Below are positions 1 through 9,122 of a DNA stretch of 39,744 bases, piece after piece. The first letter of the stretch is position 1. Every line of letters starts with the position of its first letter. The DNA is taken from the NCBI GenBank assembly GCA_020693165.1, contig JAIMJQ010000004.1:24289-64032 (forward strand), written 5' to 3'. Under the pieces are notes generated by a model. That model was not told the origin of the DNA. It saw only the letters and a list, made by a program, of their open reading frames with translations, and made no database searches. The position numbers and the translations under genes were made by a program. This stretch comes from Xanthomonas sp. (GTDB lineage: Bacteria > Pseudomonadota > Gammaproteobacteria > Xanthomonadales > SZUA-5).

Positions 1-505
1 CCTCGCCCGGCGGGATGATGTCGTCGATGATCTCGGCCTTGAACGACTCGCCCTTGCCTTTGAAGAAGGCGATGGCGTCGTCCTTGGCCATGATGCTGCG
101 TTGGACCGGCAGCGCCTCGGCGACGATCTTCGCCATCTCTGCTTCGATCGCCGCCAGATCTTCCGGCGTGAATGCGCGGTCGAAGGCGAAATCGTAGTAA
201 AAACCGTTGTCGACCACCGGGCCTATCGTGACCTGGGCGTTCGGGAACAATCGCTGCGTCGCCTGCGCCATCAGGTGCGCGGTCGAATGGCGCACGATGT
301 CGAGCGCGTCGGCATGTTTGTCGGTGACGATTTCGAGCTTGCTGTCGCGCTCGATGCGGAAGCTCGCATCCACCAGTTTGCCGTCGACCTTGCCGGCGAG
401 CGTCGCCTTGGCAAGGCCAGGGCCGATGTTGGCAGCGACCTCGGCGATCGTCACCGCTTGTTCGAAGGAACGGATGGAACCGTCGGGGAGTTGGATGTTG
501 ACCAT
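1..505 (-). CDS. thrS: Threonyl-tRNA synthetase, N-terminal 168 residues (runs off the window)
   Basis: ThrRS charges tRNA-Thr with threonine and edits Ser-tRNA-Thr in the cytoplasm. The visible part starts with a TGS domain (about residues 1-61, beginning [10 protein letters not shown]) and continues into the editing domain, with the His73-x3-His77 pair in [10 protein letters not shown] and the [12 protein letters not shown] stretch that follow in this family. The catalytic core and anticodon-binding domain lie beyond base 1. The ATG at 505 is preceded by AAGGAG seven bases upstream, so the start is secure. It lies downstream of tRNA-Val in the same direction, separated from it by a terminator hairpin at 602-625. 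Confidence 0.96.
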   Translation of the reverse strand, partial: MVNIQLPDGSIRSFEQAVTIAEVAANIGPGLAKATLAGKVDGKLVDASFRIERDSKLEIVTDKHADALDIVRHSTAHLMAQATQRLFPNAQVTIGPVVDNGFYYDFAFDRAFTPEDLAAIEAEMAKIVAEALPVQRSIMAKDDAIAFFKGKGESFKAEIIDDIIPPGE

Positions 506-601
506 GGTGCTCTCCTTGCGCGACGCCAGCGCTCAATGCGCCAGGGCGGGTGCGGCAAAACGTGGAATTGCGGCAATCGCTGGTATTGGCGATGCAGAAA
601 C

Positions 602-625
602 AAAAAAAGGCGCCGAGCGCCTTTG
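602..625 (-). terminator. Intrinsic terminator after tRNA-Val
   Basis: Read on the minus strand, an AAAGGCGC stem closes over a TCG loop onto GCGCCTTT and runs into a T tract. It lies about 90 bases beyond the tRNA 3' end and about 100 bases before thrS, so it probably ends the tRNA transcript. A role as an attenuator in a longer thrS leader is possible but unsupported. Confidence 0.75.
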
Positions 626-712
626 ATTGCCGCAAACGAGGACGCCCTACCTGTCAGTATTTGATCACCGATGTAGTGCTCATGTGCCACCTCGCCGCTG
701 TGCCGGATCTCT

Positions 713-787
713 TGGTGGGCGCAACAGGGATCGAACCTGTGACCCCTACCATGTCAAGGTAGTGCTCTACCGCTGAGCTATGCGCCC
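713..787 (-). tRNA. tRNA-Val, anticodon GAC
   Basis: A full cloverleaf of 75 nt is present on the minus strand. The acceptor stem is GGGCGCA/TGCGCCC with discriminator A and an encoded CCA. The D arm is GCTC/GAGC, the anticodon stem CTACC/GGTAG with loop TTGACAT, the variable loop five bases, and the T arm ACAGG-TTCGATC-CCTGT. The anticodon GAC reads the valine codons GUC and GUU. It has its own promoter upstream and a terminator downstream. Confidence 0.97.
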
Positions 788-800
788 AAGAGAGCCGAGG

Positions 801-829
801 ATCATAGCAGCGGTTGCGGGACTCGCCAA
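801..829 (-). promoter_or_regulatory. Sigma70-type promoter of tRNA-Val
   Basis: On the minus strand, TTGGCG (829-824) and TATGAT (806-801) are separated by exactly 17 bases. The -10 ends 13 bases before the first tRNA base, leaving room for a short 5' leader. This is the clearest housekeeping promoter in the window. Confidence 0.75.
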
Positions 830-883
830 TAGCTTGGTTGCTGGTTGTAAGCAGAACAGTCAACGCCACGGCGGCTCTTGTGG

Positions 884-937
884 GTCCAGACTTGTCTGGA
901 CGCTCCTCCTCGATGAATCAAGAGCGTCCCGACAGAT
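884..937. repeat. REP-like hairpin element overlapping the uvrB stop
   Basis: Two nested palindromes are visible. GTCCAGAC-TT-GTCTGGAC lies at 884-901, and GGACGCTC (898-905) pairs with GAGCGTCC (922-929), with three further pairs beyond one mismatch. The element spans the uvrB stop at 918-920 and supplies its last codons. It has no T tract on either strand, so any terminator role would not be of the classic intrinsic kind. Confidence 0.6.
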
Positions 938-3020
938 CTGAACCCGCAAAAGCCTGGAACCCCTGCGCCTTGATCTTCCTGATCTCGTCGCGCACCCGCG
1001 CGGCCTCCTCGAACTCGAGGTTGTGGGCGTGCTGGAACATCTGGTCTTCGAGCTTCTTCAGCTTGGCGCCGAGTTGCTCGGGCGACAGCGCGCTGTAATC
1101 GATGCGCGGCTCGGCGACGCCGATGCGTTTGCGGCCGCGACCACTGCTGGGCGCGCTCGCAGTGCCATCCTCGTTGGCGGGCACCTCGCGCGCGCCCTCC
1201 ATGACATCGGTGACGGTCTTGATGATGCTGCGCGGCGTGATCCCGTGCGCCAGGTTGTACTCGACCTGCCTGGCGCGACGGCGATCGGTTTCGTCGATCG
1301 CGCGGCGCATGGAATCGGTGATGCGGTCGGCATAGAGAATCGCCTTGCCGCGCAGATTGCGCGCGGCGCGGCCGATGGTCTGGATCAGTGATCCGGTTGA
1401 ACGCAAGAAGCCTTCCTTGTCGGCGTCGAGGATCGCCACCAGCGAGACCTCGGGCATGTCGAGACCCTCGCGCAGCAGGTTGATCCCGACCAGCACATCG
1501 AACTTGCCCAGGCGCAGGTCGCGAATGATCTCGACGCGCTCGACGGTTTCGATGTCCGAGTGCAGATAGCGCACCTTGACCCCGTGCTCGCTCAAGTATT
1601 CGGTCAGGTTCTCGGACATGCGCTTGGTCAACGTGGTGACCAGTACGCGGTCGCCCATCGCGGTTCGCAGGTGAATTTCCGACAGCAGGTCGTCGACCTG
1701 GGTTGCGACTGGACGAATTTCTGTCGGCGGGTCGATCAGTCCGGTCGGCCGCACCAACTGTTCGACCACCTTGCCGTCGACCAGTCGCATTTCATACGGG
1801 CCGGGCGTGGCGGACACGAAAATCGTGCGCGGCGCGCGCCGTTCCCATTCCTCGAACCGCAAGGGCCGATTGTCGAGCGCAGACGGCATGCGGAAACCGA
1901 AAGCAACCAGAGTCTCCTTGCGCGAGCGGTCGCCCTTGTACATGGCGCCGAGCTGCGGGATGGTCACGTGGCTCTCGTCGACCACCAGCAATGCATCCGC
2001 CGGCAGGTAATCGAAAAGGGTCGGCGGCGCCTCGCCCTCGGCGCGACCGGTCAGATGTCGCGAGTAGTTCTCGATGCCCTGGCAGTAGCCGATCTCGGCC
2101 ATCATTTCCAGGTCGAACTGGGTGCGCTGCTTCAGCCGCTGCGCCTCCAGCAGTTTGTTTTCGCGATACAGCACCTCCAGGCGATCGGCGAGTTCAGCCT
2201 TGATCGTGGTCACCGCGTCGAGCACGTTGCGCCGCGACGTCACGTAGTGCGACTTCGGATAGATGGTGAAGCGCGGCACGCGCCGGATCATCTCGCCGGT
2301 CAGCGGATCGAACAGCGCGATGTTCTCGACCTCGCCATCGAACAGCTCGATGCGCACCGCCTCCTTGTCGCTTTCGGCCGGATGCACGTCGATGATCTCG
2401 CCGCGCACGCGATAAGTGCCGCGGCGCAGGTCGTAGTCGCCGCGCGTGTACTGCAACTCGGTCAGGCGACGGATGATCTCGCGGTCGGGAATGCGGTCGC
2501 CGCGCACCAGGTGCAACACCATGTTGAAGTACTGGTCGGGATCGCCGAGGCCGTAGATCGCCGACACCGTGGCGACGATGACCACATCCTTGCGCTCCAG
2601 CAGCGCCTTGGTCGCCGACAGCCGCATCTGCTCGATGTGCTCGTTGATGCTGGCGTCCTTCTCGATGTAGGTGTCGCTGGACGGCACATAGGCTTCGGGC
2701 TGGTAGTAGTCGTAATAGGAGACGAAGTACTCGACCGCGTTGTCCGGAAAGAATTCCCTGAACTCGCCGTACAGCTGCGCCGCCAGCGTCTTGTTCGGCG
2801 CCAGCACCAGCGTCGGCCGCTGCACCGACTGGATGACGTTGGCGATCGAGTAGGTCTTGCCGCTGCCGGTGACGCCCAGCAGCACCTGATGGGCGACGCC
2901 GGCATGGAAACCTGCGATCAATTTCGCAATCGCCTGCGGCTGGTCACCGGCAGGCTCGAATGGGGCATGAAGCTGGAAGGACTCGGACAACGGGATTCCC
3001 GGTTTGTGGTGAGCGACCAC
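918..3020 (-). CDS. uvrB: Excinuclease ABC subunit B
   Basis: UvrB is the damage-verifying helicase-like subunit of UvrABC nucleotide excision repair. The 700-residue product carries Walker A GVTGSGKT (about residue 50), the beta-hairpin region [22 protein letters not shown], the DEAD-like VVDESH, helicase motifs TLTKRM and QTIGRAARN, and a C-terminal UVR domain ([14 protein letters not shown]) that contacts UvrA/UvrC. The listed start is GTG at 3020. An in-frame TTG at 2990 would give [16 protein letters not shown] directly after Met, which matches the usual N-terminus better. The last residues (GSDLSGRS) are encoded by a REP-like element. No LexA box was found in the 226 bases upstream. Confidence 0.97.
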   Translation of the reverse strand: MVAHHKPGIPLSESFQLHAPFEPAGDQPQAIAKLIAGFHAGVAHQVLLGVTGSGKTYSIANVIQSVQRPTLVLAPNKTLAAQLYGEFREFFPDNAVEYFVSYYDYYQPEAYVPSSDTYIEKDASINEHIEQMRLSATKALLERKDVVIVATVSAIYGLGDPDQYFNMVLHLVRGDRIPDREIIRRLTELQYTRGDYDLRRGTYRVRGEIIDVHPAESDKEAVRIELFDGEVENIALFDPLTGEMIRRVPRFTIYPKSHYVTSRRNVLDAVTTIKAELADRLEVLYRENKLLEAQRLKQRTQFDLEMMAEIGYCQGIENYSRHLTGRAEGEAPPTLFDYLPADALLVVDESHVTIPQLGAMYKGDRSRKETLVAFGFRMPSALDNRPLRFEEWERRAPRTIFVSATPGPYEMRLVDGKVVEQLVRPTGLIDPPTEIRPVATQVDDLLSEIHLRTAMGDRVLVTTLTKRMSENLTEYLSEHGVKVRYLHSDIETVERVEIIRDLRLGKFDVLVGINLLREGLDMPEVSLVAILDADKEGFLRSTGSLIQTIGRAARNLRGKAILYADRITDSMRRAIDETDRRRARQVEYNLAHGITPRSIIKTVTDVMEGAREVPANEDGTASAPSSGRGRKRIGVAEPRIDYSALSPEQLGAKLKKLEDQMFQHAHNLEFEEAARVRDEIRKIKAQGFQAFAGSDLSGRS

Positions 3021-3063
3021 GAGGGTCAGGTGAGCCGCGAAGCGGGCTGAATGACTCGATGAA

Positions 3064-3078
3064 TTGTCGCGCCGACAA
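3064..3078. promoter_or_regulatory. Short palindrome between uvrB and the pseudopilin gene
   Basis: TTGTCG-CGC-CGACAA is a perfect 6-bp inverted repeat in the divergent intergenic region (3021-3246). It could be an operator for either gene, but it matches no binding site I recognise and a chance palindrome is possible. Confidence 0.2.
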
Positions 3079-3246
3079 CTCGCGTCATCGTGACCGGCAT
3101 CCGGTCGCGACGTCCGCGTCGCTCCTGCAAAATCGCCGCTGGCCGCTTCGAAGTCGGAAATTTCCTACGTCCGAATCAGAACTGTGCCGAAGGCAGATTC
3201 AAGCGACGAGCCTAGCGTATCCGACACCCCTTGCCGGAGCGTGAAC

Positions 3247-3795
3247 ATGCACATCCCTCGCCATCGCCGCCGTGACTGTCGTGGATTGATGCTGGCCGAA
3301 CTGATCGTGGTCCTCGGCATTATTGCCATCCTGATGCTGGCTGCAGCGCCGTCATTCAGATCGACGCTCGCTTCGAGCCAGCTGACAACCGCCAAGAACG
3401 CACTGGTGCTGGGACTGCAGCGAGCACGCACGGAGGCGGTGGCGCGCGGGCGCGAGCAGGTATTGTGCCCGAGTCGCGACGGTCGGCGTTGCGAGGACGC
3501 CAGCGAATGGTCGCAAGGCTGGTTGCTGTTCTCCGACCTGAACCGCAACGGCAGATTCGATCCGGTTGAGCCGCTGTTACTCAGTCAGGCACTGGACGCG
3601 AACCTCGTCAGCGTGCGCAGCACCAGTGGTCGGCGGCGCATCGTCTATCGCGGCATGGGCGAAGCACCCGGAACCAACGTGACCTTCGTGATCTGCAGCC
3701 GGCAACGCGCCGACCAGGGCGGTCAGGTGATAGTTTCCAATTCGGGTCGGGTGCGCACCCTGAATTTCGCACCTCCTGCAGCCTGCACCGGATGA
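3247..3795 (+). CDS. GspH/FimT-family type IV pseudopilin
   Basis: This 182-residue minor pseudopilin would be processed by a PilD-type prepilin peptidase and assembled into a type IV pilus or type II secretion pseudopilus. The N-terminus has a basic leader, then G|LMLAELIVVLGIIAILMLA: Gly at -1, Glu at +5 and a long hydrophobic helix. The body fits the GspH fold (LQRARTEAVARG, then a Cys-containing C-terminal domain with Cys pairs). The start at 3247 is chosen over an in-frame GTG at 3184 because GGAG lies seven bases upstream and the prepilin leader then has normal length. No other pilin genes are visible here, so it is an orphan in this window. Confidence 0.85.
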   Translation: MHIPRHRRRDCRGLMLAELIVVLGIIAILMLAAAPSFRSTLASSQLTTAKNALVLGLQRARTEAVARGREQVLCPSRDGRRCEDASEWSQGWLLFSDLNRNGRFDPVEPLLLSQALDANLVSVRSTSGRRRIVYRGMGEAPGTNVTFVICSRQRADQGGQVIVSNSGRVRTLNFAPPAACTG

Positions 3796-5082
3796 ATGAA
3801 CATGCCGAATCCATCCCCGCCCCACTCTGCTGCCGGCACCCGCGCTGCGCAGGATCTGCCGTTCTGGGAGCGCATGCGCCCGATGCTGGCCTATCCGCTG
3901 CAATCCGAAGCGCTGCTGACGATCAGCGTGCTGGCGCTGCTGCGGTTGCTGGTTTACGTCCCTGGCCTTGGCTGGCTGCTCAACATCATCATTACCGCCG
4001 GGCTGTTCAAGTACGCCGCGGAAGTGCTGAGCAATACCGCCAACGGCAACATGGAGGCGCCCACCGGCTACGCGACGCCGGACTCGGTCGGCTGGGTCGT
4101 GCTCAAGGTACAGGTGCTGATGTGGGTTCTGGCCGTCGTGCTGGTGATCATGCTGAGCCGCATGGGTGCCGGCGATCTCGCCTGGATTCCAGCCATCGCC
4201 ATCGCCCTCGGCGCGCCGGCGGCGCTGATGTCGGCAGCGATCGACCAGGACACCTTCGGTGCACTCAATCCGGGCATGTGGTGGGCAACCATCACCCGTA
4301 TCGGCTGGCCCTATATCGGCGCTTCGCTGCTGTGCCTGGTGATCATGTACAGCGAAGCCAATGCGCGCGACCTGCTGGTGCCGTTCCTGCCGGGCCCGCT
4401 GGCGATCATCGGCCACTATTTCATCGGTCACTACGCCACCATCGTCACCTTCCACCTGCTCGGTTACCTGGTCTATCAGTACCGCGACGAACTCGGCTAT
4501 CAGATCAAGACCAACACACCGACCGCGTTGCCGCGACCGCCGGATCGCGACCAGGCGATCCTCGACCAGAGCGAACGCCTGGCCGCCGATGGCAACACCC
4601 TGGAGGCGGCCCGGATACTCGGCGCCCATCTCGATGAGCGCGGCGGAACCGACAGCGCGCACCTACGCTATCGCAAACTGCTGGTCCTGCACGGCGATCA
4701 GGCCGGTCTCGACAAACACTCACGCCAGTATCTCAACGTACTGATTGCGCACGACAAGTGGCGCATGGCGCTGGATTTCTGGGCCGAGTGCCGCAGTTCC
4801 AACGCCGATCTCTGGCCGAGCGACCCGGACCAGGTGCGCGAGTTGGTCGAGCAGGCGCACGCGCTCGGGCAGCCGGCGCTGTCGCTGAAATTCGCCAACG
4901 GCTTCGCGCGCGCGTTCCCGAAGCACACCAGCGTGCCACTGGTGCACCTGCGCGTTGCCCAGGCACTGGCCGAAGCACTCGGCCAGCGCGAGCAGGCGCG
5001 CAGCCTGCTGGATTCCACGCTGGCCGCCTATCCGAAATCGAAGCATCTGGCGGACATCGATGCGTATCGGTCACGGCTGTGA
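3796..5082 (+). CDS. Polytopic membrane protein with C-terminal TPR-like region
   Basis: I cannot name the family (428 aa). Residues about 38-230 contain roughly six hydrophobic segments, for example 40-60, 103-122, 128-150, 165-185 and 200-228, with conserved-looking GHYFIGHY and YLVYQYRDELGY loops that resemble DUF4013-like or Yip1-like membrane domains. Residues about 245-428 are soluble and alpha-helical with TPR-like helix pairs (AILDQSERLAADGNTLEAARIL, then REQARSLLDSTLAAYPKSKHL near the end). The ATG follows the stop of the pseudopilin gene immediately (TGA at 3793-3795), so the two are probably co-transcribed and translationally coupled. A second ATG lies two codons in. Function unknown. 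Confidence 0.8.
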   Translation: MNMPNPSPPHSAAGTRAAQDLPFWERMRPMLAYPLQSEALLTISVLALLRLLVYVPGLGWLLNIIITAGLFKYAAEVLSNTANGNMEAPTGYATPDSVGWVVLKVQVLMWVLAVVLVIMLSRMGAGDLAWIPAIAIALGAPAALMSAAIDQDTFGALNPGMWWATITRIGWPYIGASLLCLVIMYSEANARDLLVPFLPGPLAIIGHYFIGHYATIVTFHLLGYLVYQYRDELGYQIKTNTPTALPRPPDRDQAILDQSERLAADGNTLEAARILGAHLDERGGTDSAHLRYRKLLVLHGDQAGLDKHSRQYLNVLIAHDKWRMALDFWAECRSSNADLWPSDPDQVRELVEQAHALGQPALSLKFANGFARAFPKHTSVPLVHLRVAQALAEALGQREQARSLLDSTLAAYPKSKHLADIDAYRSRL

Positions 5083-5154
5083 GGTCTCGGGCCACTTTGT
5101 GGGAGTCCGTGTCCGCCGCTTCGATGCGCAACGTCGCGCAAGGAACCTGCGCGC

Positions 5155-5236
5155 CACCTGCGGGAGCGGGATCTGCCCGCGATGCTCTTGCTGCCGCCTG
5201 CGCAAAGCTCGCGGGCAGAGCCCGCTCCCACAGGTG
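5155..5236. repeat. REP-like inverted pair between convergent genes
   Basis: Two 28-base arms (5155-5182 and 5209-5236) are inverted copies matching at 26 of 28 positions, with a 26-base loop. The core GGGAGCGGGCTCTGCCCGCG is a widespread intergenic REP-type word in GC-rich gammaproteobacteria. It sits between two convergent genes, where it could block read-through in both directions. Confidence 0.75.
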
Positions 5237-5244
5237 AAGCAAGA

Positions 5245-8022
5245 TCAGTGCTCGGCAGCATCTGCAGAGTACGCCGCCATCAGCGCCGCGTGCGATCGTG
5301 CGTAGCTGAGCAGGTCCGGGTAACGAAGCATCATGCGCAGGTCGATCAGGCCCGCATGCTGATGCCCCTGCGGACACCACAGGATCGCTCCGGCACTCAT
5401 CTTGCCGCCGGCATCCAGCGACCAGCAGCCGACCAGTTCGGCACTGGCCGCGAACGCGACGCGCTCGCCGCCGGGCATGCGGCGGACGTCGCCGGGACGC
5501 TGCAACTGCTGCAGCCACAGGTTGCCGGCCAGTTCCATCGTGTCGACCACGTGCAGCGATTCCACCGGCCCCAGTTGCAGGCTCGCGTGGCCATTGTGCA
5601 AGCCCAGCAATTCGCGATAGTCGGCGGGCAGCGACCGGCCGAGGCGCTGCTCGGCTGCGGCAATCGCTTCCGGCGTCGCCGGATCAGCAGCTTCCGGCAG
5701 CGACGCCAGCCAACGGTAGGGCAGCGGAATCTGCGGCTCGATTGCCGCCAGCACCCTTGACCAGTCGGCGTTGGCGAAGCGCGCGTAGGCCTGCTGCGTG
5801 CGTTCGGCGGTTTCCTCGGCGTAGTCGCGCGCAGCGCGCGCCGAGATCCAGCGCTGCTCCAGCCAGGCGCGGACGCTGCGATAGCCGCTCGGCGATTCCA
5901 GCCACAGTTCCAGCAACTGCACCGGCTGCGCGGCCGGGTCCGGGTTGAACAGCAGCAACTCGCCCTCGAACTCGCCGACCAGCAGCCAGTCGCGCAAGTT
6001 GTCGCGACCGATCTGCGGCTGTGGAAAGGCGTCGCTGCCGGCGACCGAGTAGCTGATCTGCTGCGCTCCGATGGTATCGAACAGCTCTTCCACTTGCGAT
6101 CCGGCGCGACGCAGTTGCGCCAGCGGCGCCAGCGACAGGGCCCCGATGCCGTCGTGCATCCGGTACAGGTTTGCGAGCGCGTGCGGGACCGGCATGCCGA
6201 TGCGTTCGCCAGCGGCTGCCAATGCACTTTCCGCGGCCGGCGGCGCGGTGTCCTGCGGCCAGTCCGTGTCGGCGATCAGGTCTTCCACCAGCGCCTGGTC
6301 GGATTTGCCGGATGCTTCGCGCTGGCGCTGCTCCCGCTGTGCATCGGCGGCTTGCCGACGCGCCTCGATCGCCTCGGCGCTGGCTGCGCCAGTCGCTCCG
6401 TTGTCGAGGCTGGCGCCGACCAGCAAGGCGCCGACAGGAACCACCAGCAGCACGGCGTAGACGGTGCCGACCAGCAGCGTTTGCCAGGCGCGCATCGGAC
6501 GTCGGTCGAGCCGGTGCAGGACTTCGAGGACCTGCTCGACGCGCTGTTTGCCGACGCGGGCCGGACCGAGCGCATGCTCCAGCGCGTCGGCGACTATCCT
6601 GAGGCGCATCGGCCGCGCCATGCCGACGGCGGGCGGCGCACCCGCCAGTTGCGCGAGCGCGCGATGCGCCTGCAATCTGCCCGGCAGACTGAAGAGCTGC
6701 AGCAGCGCCAGCACGGTCAGCAGGACCACGTCGTAGGTCCACGCCAACCAAGCGCCAAGCAGGCAGGCGACGGCGACGAAGCCGACCTCGAGCCATGCCC
6801 GACGCGGCGGCAACAGCGCCTGCACGACGTGAGCGCCGTCGAGCGGCGGTACCGGCAGCACGTTCAGGTAATTGATCAGCAGGAACAGCAGCGCCCAGGT
6901 CGTCGGTTCGCCGAGTCCCGCCGGCCACGCGTCCAATGCCACCGCAACCAGGACCGCCCAGCCGATCAAGATGCCCGGCAACGGTCCCATCAACGACATC
7001 CAGGCACTGCGATGGGCGCTGGGGTCGACGTCCTGGCCGATGGCGACGCCACCGACCAGCGGCAGCGCCATCATGTGCACATTGCGGTAGCCGAAGGCGC
7101 GCATCGCCAGGAAATGGCCGAGTTCGTGGATGACGATCACGACCAGGATCATCCACGCGGTGGCGAGGTCCCAGAGCAGCGCGCCGAGCGCCATGAACAG
7201 GCCGACGCTGACCGCGAACAGCGCCAGCTCGATCGACCGCGCCGGCGCGCGCTCGCGCAGCCGTTCGAACTGGGTAGCCACCATCGCGATCCGCGCTGGC
7301 GGCACCGGGTGCGCATCCGGCGGTGGCTTGGGGACACGCCGGATCAGGCCGAGGGCACGCCACGCCATGCGCAGGCCAGGCCGCGCCAGGTCGTCCGCGA
7401 CCGGCTTCAGGTCGCCGCTGGCGAGCAGCCGTTGGCGCTGGCGCTCCATCCAGTCCTCGTGGAAAGCGAGCAGCCCGGCGGCCGTCGCGCCATCCGGATC
7501 GGCCTGCCCGTGCGTGGCCACCAGCGCGCGGTGGGCGGCCCACTGCTCCGCGAAGCCGGGCCCGGCGACGCTCTGCACGATGCAGTCGTCGCTCCGGTAC
7601 AACTCGAAGAAGCAGTCGAAGGGCTGGGAAATGACCATGCGACCATCGGTCAACCGGGTCACGTAGTAGCACAGCAGGCGGTTCGCGGCCAGGATCGTCG
7701 GCGGCAGCAGCCACAGCGCGGCATGCTCGAGCGGATGCACATGCACGGCGCGCAGCGGCGCGACCGATGCATCCGGCGCAGCCATGTGCGCCCAGCGCGC
7801 CGCGTCGAACCCGAGTTCGCGGAGTTCCGACTCGGCCTGCGCATGCAGGTCGGCAAGGGCCGACGGCGCCGCAGCCGCGATGAACCGCGCCCGCACGCGC
7901 GCGAACGGCAACGCCGCCACCTGGCGCAACTGGATGATGCGCACGATCAGCGCGATCGCGCCGATCAGGGCGAGGATGTCGATCAGCAACACGCGACCGA
8001 TCCAGACTGGAGATCGCCCCAA
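5245..8022 (-). CDS. Site-2-protease-like M50 membrane peptidase fused to two SMI1/KNR4 (SUKH) domains
   Basis: The 925-residue protein has an N-terminal transmembrane helix (about 11-31), a cytosolic-looking region (to about 260), then a zinc-protease membrane core: HELGH at 299-303 for two zinc ligands and catalytic Glu, and NVLPVPPLDG with Asp395 as third ligand, flanked by several membrane spans (265-445). A further helix lies near 515-535. The C-terminal half has two SUKH-like units, residues about 594-660 (ALAAAGERIGMPVPHALANLYRMHDG) and 782-890 (AIAAAEQRLGRSLPADYRELLGLHNG). M50 enzymes cleave within membranes, often anti-sigma factors; SUKH domains bind diverse protein ligands. It follows the sigma gene pair in the same direction after 66 bases. 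The listed start is TTG; a GTG at 7992 is equally plausible. Confidence 0.85.
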   Translation of the reverse strand: MGRSPVWIGRVLLIDILALIGAIALIVRIIQLRQVAALPFARVRARFIAAAAPSALADLHAQAESELRELGFDAARWAHMAAPDASVAPLRAVHVHPLEHAALWLLPPTILAANRLLCYYVTRLTDGRMVISQPFDCFFELYRSDDCIVQSVAGPGFAEQWAAHRALVATHGQADPDGATAAGLLAFHEDWMERQRQRLLASGDLKPVADDLARPGLRMAWRALGLIRRVPKPPPDAHPVPPARIAMVATQFERLRERAPARSIELALFAVSVGLFMALGALLWDLATAWMILVVIVIHELGHFLAMRAFGYRNVHMMALPLVGGVAIGQDVDPSAHRSAWMSLMGPLPGILIGWAVLVAVALDAWPAGLGEPTTWALLFLLINYLNVLPVPPLDGAHVVQALLPPRRAWLEVGFVAVACLLGAWLAWTYDVVLLTVLALLQLFSLPGRLQAHRALAQLAGAPPAVGMARPMRLRIVADALEHALGPARVGKQRVEQVLEVLHRLDRRPMRAWQTLLVGTVYAVLLVVPVGALLVGASLDNGATGAASAEAIEARRQAADAQREQRQREASGKSDQALVEDLIADTDWPQDTAPPAAESALAAAGERIGMPVPHALANLYRMHDGIGALSLAPLAQLRRAGSQVEELFDTIGAQQISYSVAGSDAFPQPQIGRDNLRDWLLVGEFEGELLLFNPDPAAQPVQLLELWLESPSGYRSVRAWLEQRWISARAARDYAEETAERTQQAYARFANADWSRVLAAIEPQIPLPYRWLASLPEAADPATPEAIAAAEQRLGRSLPADYRELLGLHNGHASLQLGPVESLHVVDTMELAGNLWLQQLQRPGDVRRMPGGERVAFAASAELVGCWSLDAGGKMSAGAILWCPQGHQHAGLIDLRMMLRYPDLLSYARSHAALMAAYSADAAEH

Positions 8023-8088
8023 CTATTCGCAGCTATCGACCAATACGCAACCGTTGGTCACACGCGTGAAAACACGGTCGTGCTCGCC

Positions 8089-8547
8089 TCAGGCATGCGC
8101 GCCGACAGCGCAGCGCCGCGCCTGGTACCAGGCGTCGGCAGCAGCCGCCGCGGCGGCGCCGGCCACCGCGGCCCACAGCAACGGGCTACCGAGCAGATCG
8201 ATGCCGGGCAACAGCGACAGCGTCGCGCTGGCGCGCAGCGAATCCAGCAGCAGCGGGCCGGCGAATACCAGCACAGCGGCCAGGCCGAGCAGTCCGGCGA
8301 TGCGGATCATCCAGCGCTCGATGTGCTCGTCGACCTCGGCCTCGCGCACGGCAAGCAGGGTCAGCTCGCCAAAGTCGATGGGCGGCTCGGAACGCGGCGC
8401 CGTCGCCACGCCGTGGAATACCGCGCGATAGGCATCGACGCGGGCGTCGCCGCTTGCGGGCGCCGCGCGCCGGTGGTGCGCCAGCGCCTGCTCCTGCGCC
8501 AGCCACTCGGCGTCTTTGCTCGGATTCGACTCGATTTTTTGGTTCAT
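8089..8547 (-). CDS. Small membrane protein coupled to the ECF sigma factor; candidate anti-sigma factor
   Basis: The 152-residue product has a soluble, charged N-terminal region of about 80 residues (KDAEWLAQEQALAHH early, DFGELTLLAVREAEVDEHIERW late) and two hydrophobic helices (about 80-105 and 123-143). No zinc-binding HxxxCxxC anti-sigma motif is present. Its ATG overlaps the stop of the sigma gene as ATGA (8547-8544), the usual arrangement for a sigma/anti-sigma pair. The anti-sigma role is therefore inferred from position and topology only. It could equally be an unrelated membrane protein of the same stress operon. Confidence 0.75.
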   Translation of the reverse strand: MNQKIESNPSKDAEWLAQEQALAHHRRAAPASGDARVDAYRAVFHGVATAPRSEPPIDFGELTLLAVREAEVDEHIERWMIRIAGLLGLAAVLVFAGPLLLDSLRASATLSLLPGIDLLGSPLLWAAVAGAAAAAAADAWYQARRCAVGAHA

Positions 8548-9116
8548 GCGGCGACTCCCATGGCCAGTCCAAGGCGCTCGCGCAATCGCCTGCGGGCGCG
8601 GAACAGGCTGTTCTTCACCGTGCCCTCGGGCTGCCCGGTGATGTTGCTGATCTCGCTGATGCCGAGTTCATCCAGATGATAGAGGGCGATCAGCGTGCGC
8701 TGCATCGGCGGTAGCGCCTCCATTTCCTCGGCGACGCAGGCCATCAGTTCGGCATCGGCGAAAGCCTCGGCGAGGTCGAAAGCGTCGGCGACCTGCGCCA
8801 GCGGATCGTCGCGGTCGTCGTCGTCGCGACCGGGGCCGTCGTCGATCGGCAGGCGCTTGCGCTGCAGGTGCCTGCTGGCGATGGAAAACGCGATGCGACC
8901 GATCCAGGTCGCCAGCGAGCTCTCGTAGCGGTACTGCCCGAGCTTCTGGTAGACGCGCAGGAACACTTCCTGGCTGAGTTCGCGCGTGTCTTCCGGGTGC
9001 CGCACCATGCGTTCGACCACATGCCAGACCAGTTTCTGGTGCTCGCGCACGAGCCGCTCGAAAGCCCCCGGCGCATGCGCCAGCACCGCCTCCACCAAGG
9101 TCCGGTCATCGTTCAT
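8544..9116 (-). CDS. ECF-type RNA polymerase sigma factor
   Basis: This 190-residue sigma70-family protein directs RNA polymerase to a small stress regulon. Region 2 spans about residues 15-85 (FERLVREHQKLVWHVVERM, then RELSQEVFLRVYQKLGQYRYESSLATWIGRIA). An acidic linker follows (GRDDDDRDD), then region 4 with the helix-turn-helix (LPPMQRTLIALYHLDELG, SEISNITGQPEGTVKNSLFRARRRLRERL). The ATG at 9116 gives the normal N-terminus for the family; the longer in-frame ATG at 9227 runs through the promoter. There is no Shine-Dalgarno sequence, and the predicted start of transcription falls almost on the ATG. A mirrored promoter in front of it suggests autoregulation. Confidence 0.93.
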   Translation of the reverse strand: MNDDRTLVEAVLAHAPGAFERLVREHQKLVWHVVERMVRHPEDTRELSQEVFLRVYQKLGQYRYESSLATWIGRIAFSIASRHLQRKRLPIDDGPGRDDDDRDDPLAQVADAFDLAEAFADAELMACVAEEMEALPPMQRTLIALYHLDELGISEISNITGQPEGTVKNSLFRARRRLRERLGLAMGVAA

Positions 9117-9122
9117 GGCCAG

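Noticed and set aside
1560-3050. 496-codon open frame on the plus strand
   Set aside because: It lies antisense to uvrB, which is intact; no ribosome site or domain was seen.
3064-3078. LexA (SOS) box in front of uvrB
   Set aside because: The palindrome TTGTCG-CGC-CGACAA does not match CTGT-N8-ACAG and no other LexA-like site was seen, so SOS control is not claimed.
6094-8679. 861-codon open frame on the plus strand
   Set aside because: It is the complement of the protease and membrane-protein genes. Composition (His/Arg/Gln/Ala rich) and lack of any motif are typical of GC-rich antisense frames.
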